Assembly (NCBI GenBank): GCA_002342665.1
Contig: DDQK01000039.1
Span: 4,437-68,436 of the forward strand
Direction of reading: 5' to 3'
DNA from: Prevotella sp. UBA2444
GTDB taxonomy: Bacteria; Bacteroidota; Bacteroidia; Bacteroidales; Bacteroidaceae
Length of the DNA stretch: 64,000 bases
Shown: in pieces, positions 62,114 through 64,000 of the stretch
Position numbering within the stretch: position 1 is the stretch's first letter
Layout: every line of letters begins with the position of its first letter
Position numbers and translations under genes: made by a program
Notes under the pieces: generated by a model
What the model saw: the letters and a program-made list of their open reading frames with translations, nothing else
What the model was told of the DNA's origin: nothing
Database searches by the model: none

Positions 62114-63163
62114 ATGAACCCGCAAAAGGTTGAAATAGCAGATAATCTGGAAAAGACACTGACTGCCGCCATCAACGACTGCCAGCCTGATAAGCTTTTC
62201 ATCTTGGCCGACACGACCACCGAGCAACTCTGCTTGCCCGTCGTCGAAGGGTTCAGCCGTCTGGCAGATGCCCGGCGCATCGTGATTGGGGCCACTGACA
62301 CCCACAAGACACTGGAGTCGCTGGCTCACGTCTGGGAAGAGTTATCACGGCAGGGAGCCACGCGCCACACCTTATTAATTAATATAGGCGGAGGCATGGT
62401 GACCGATCTGGGAGGCTTTGCTGCTTCCACCTTCAAGCGCGGCATTCAGTATATCAACATCCCCACGACACTGCTCTCGATGGTCGACGCTTCCGTAGGC
62501 GGAAAGACAGGCATCAACTTCAATGGCTTGAAAAATGAGATTGGTGTATTCAACAATGCCGCATCCGTCATCCTCGATACCCAGTTCCTGCGCTCCCTCG
62601 ATGGTGAGAACATCCTTTCGGGCTATGCCGAGATGCTCAAGCACGGACTGATCAACAACGAGCAGATGTGGGCAGAACTGATGAATTACGATATCGAACA
62701 GCCCGATTTCGGTGAACTGCGCCGTATGGTGGCCGAGAGTGTTGCCGTGAAGCAGCGCATCGTCACAGAGGATCCCACGGAGAAGGGCATCCGCAAGGCT
62801 CTCAACCTGGGTCACACCGTGGGTCACGCCTTCGAGTCGTTTGCACTCCATCGCAAGCCTGTGCTTCATGGCTATGCCGTAGCCTGGGGCATCATCTGCG
62901 AACTCTACCTAAGTTGCGCCAAGACGGGATTCCCCACCGACAAGATGCACCAGACCGTCACCTTCATCAAGGAGCATTACGGCAAGATGCAGATTACCTG
63001 CGACGACTACCCCGCCCTCTTGGAACTGATGACCCACGATAAGAAGAACGTGGGCACCACGATAAACTTCACCCTGCTGGGAGGCCTTGGCGATATCCGT
63101 ATCAACCAGAGCGCCACGCAGGAAGAGATCTACGAAGCTCTCGATTTCTATCGGGAGTGTTGA
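62114..63163 (+). CDS. aroB: 3-dehydroquinate synthase
   Basis: 349 residues; second step of the shikimate pathway. LLINIGGGMVTDLGGFAASTFKRGI holds the NAD-binding glycine motif, IPTTLLSMVDASVGGKTGINF the substrate loop, EMLKHGLINN the zinc-binding Glu and LNLGHTVGHAFE and LHGYAVAWG the metal-binding His pair. Length is normal. It precedes menE on the opposite strand with a terminator between. Confidence 0.95.
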   Translation: MNPQKVEIADNLEKTLTAAINDCQPDKLFILADTTTEQLCLPVVEGFSRLADARRIVIGATDTHKTLESLAHVWEELSRQGATRHTLLINIGGGMVTDLGGFAASTFKRGIQYINIPTTLLSMVDASVGGKTGINFNGLKNEIGVFNNAASVILDTQFLRSLDGENILSGYAEMLKHGLINNEQMWAELMNYDIEQPDFGELRRMVAESVAVKQRIVTEDPTEKGIRKALNLGHTVGHAFESFALHRKPVLHGYAVAWGIICELYLSCAKTGFPTDKMHQTVTFIKEHYGKMQITCDDYPALLELMTHDKKNVGTTINFTLLGGLGDIRINQSATQEEIYEALDFYREC

Positions 63164-63212
63164 AAACGATACCAATCAACTTAATAGACCTATATCATAT
63201 TACTAACTAATC

Positions 63213-63248
63213 GCAGGTGCAGCCACTCGGGAGAGCAGCTGCACCTCT
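63213..63248. terminator. Hairpin between aroB and menE
   Basis: AGGTGCAGC / GCTGCACCT, 9-bp stem with a 14-base loop and a T-rich plus-strand tail; can serve the convergent genes on both sides. Confidence 0.8.
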
Positions 63249-63254
63249 TTTCTT

Positions 63255-64000
63255 TCATTCCGCTAATTGCTGTGCTACTCGACGTGCCGGTTTGCCCGTC
63301 TCCGTCAGTGGGATATGATCGATATGAACGTAGGCCCTTGGGCGATGGTATTGGGTGAGGATGCGCTCACATATCTGGCGCGCCTCATCGACACTCCCCT
63401 CCGTCAACAGCACGACGATCTCACCAAACTTCGCATCGCGACGCTTACTGATGAGAAACGGCTCGTGCAGATGCGGCTGCAACTGACGCTCCACCTCCTC
63501 TGCCTGAATCTTGATGCCACCAGAACAAATCACATTGTCCTTGCGCCCGAAGATTCGGAAACGGCCATCGGCCGAAAGTTCTGCAATGTCGTTGGTGACG
63601 AGCTGCTGTGCACATACCTCAGGGGCATCAATCACCAGACAGTCCTCATCCGTCAGACTGACGCTGACACTGGGGAAGGGCGTATACCACTCCGAGGCTT
63701 CCGGCCCGTTCAGTCTTCTCAGCGCGATGTGCGAGAGGGTCTCAGTCATGCCATAAGTGCTCCACACGGCATTAGGGAAAGCACGCAGCTCAACAGCCAT
63801 AGCCTCATCGATGGCTCCACCGCCTATGATCAAGTGCTTGATGCCCTCCAGCCTCGCTCGCTCCTCAGGCACCTGCAGCGTGTTCCACACCTGCAACGGC
63901 ACCATCGCAGCGAAGTCGATTCTGTCGGCGAGTGCCATGAGCGGATGGCCTGAAGGCTCTACCGCCAGAAGGCGCAGTCCCCTTTCAAGAGAGCGCACCA
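63255..64000 (-). CDS. menE: o-Succinylbenzoate-CoA ligase-like AMP-binding enzyme, partial (N-terminus beyond right edge)
   Basis: About 248 residues of the C-terminal part of an adenylate-forming enzyme. IIGGGAIDEAMAVEL, VWSTYGMTETLSHIALRRL (A5 motif), FRIFGRKDNVICSGGIKIQAEEVE (hinge and C-terminal domain) and the final lysine motif TETGKPARR are clear. The compact sequence and the start LRLLAVEPSG suit MenE of menaquinone synthesis, but another short acyl-CoA ligase cannot be ruled out without the missing half. The frame is open to the window edge. Confidence 0.75.
   Translation of the reverse strand, partial: VRSLERGLRLLAVEPSGHPLMALADRIDFAAMVPLQVWNTLQVPEERARLEGIKHLIIGGGAIDEAMAVELRAFPNAVWSTYGMTETLSHIALRRLNGPEASEWYTPFPSVSVSLTDEDCLVIDAPEVCAQQLVTNDIAELSADGRFRIFGRKDNVICSGGIKIQAEEVERQLQPHLHEPFLISKRRDAKFGEIVVLLTEGSVDEARQICERILTQYHRPRAYVHIDHIPLTETGKPARRVAQQLAE

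Overview
The window looks like chromosomal DNA of a member of the Bacteroidota, most likely a Prevotella/Segatella-type organism. This rests on the -33 TTTG / -7 TAnnTTTG promoters in front of most transcription units, weak ribosome binding sites, a NusG paralogue of the UpxY type, a hybrid two-component regulator with an AraC output domain, a NusB with a long N-terminal extension, a lipoprotein-rich gene set and a split MetH activation protein. I could not run any database search, so the genus is inference. No phage, transposase or CRISPR array was found; the window is a gene-dense core chromosome with one accessory locus.

Layout. (1) 1-1518: the 5' part of a long NusG/UpxY-like gene leaving the left edge (minus strand) and the tmRNA gene ssrA. 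(2) 1.6-12.8 kb: an exopolysaccharide/capsule locus of Wzx/Wzy type (export lipoprotein, Wzz, polymerase, flippase, two GT2 glycosyltransferases, two initiating sugar-phosphate transferases). It also holds three enzymes of amino-acid-like chemistry (HpcH/HpaI aldolase, fold-III PLP decarboxylase, class IV aminotransferase). The locus is punctuated by arrays of 7-8 bp repeats. A Wzi-family outer-membrane gene follows on the other strand. (3) 14.9-24.4 kb: a Gly/Ser/Arg-rich secreted protein, phosphatase, DUF308 protein, uridine kinase, secreted endonuclease-like protein, rpmE2, glutathione peroxidase, a sensor-less hybrid regulator, trpB2 and hsp20. (4) 24.5-37.7 kb: mfd, a dolichol-phosphate-mannose-synthase-like/PlsC/metallophosphoesterase unit, a DUF4369-type lipoprotein/pyrC/MetH-activation unit, a divIC-like gene, dnaX and asnA. 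(5) 37.9-45.2 kb: tRNA-Arg(CCG), an orphan vsr behind a FucI-like gene and a glycerate kinase, greA, pepT and a CPA2 antiporter. (6) 45.2-64 kb: lptD, an HD-domain gene, an OadA/PycB-like carboxyltransferase, a preQ1-I riboswitch with its queuosine transporter and queF, a Ca/Na antiporter, hslR, pth, rplY, nusB-yajC-ybbR-coaE (coaE fused to a DUF5606-like domain), a large TonB-receptor-like barrel with a Gly/Arg tail, aroB and the 3' part of menE.

The most unusual signals are as follows. Direct 7-8 bp repeat arrays begin at stop codons and end at start codons, and cassette-like flank the aminotransferase gene. One glycosyltransferase has lost any ATG and can only start inside such an array. 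The polysaccharide locus carries an aldolase/decarboxylase/aminotransferase module. Two further families of short AT-rich repeats sit against promoters. Other notable points are the preQ1-I riboswitch, the coaE fusion, the orphan vsr, the stand-alone MetH activation domain and a 34-bp tandem repeat.
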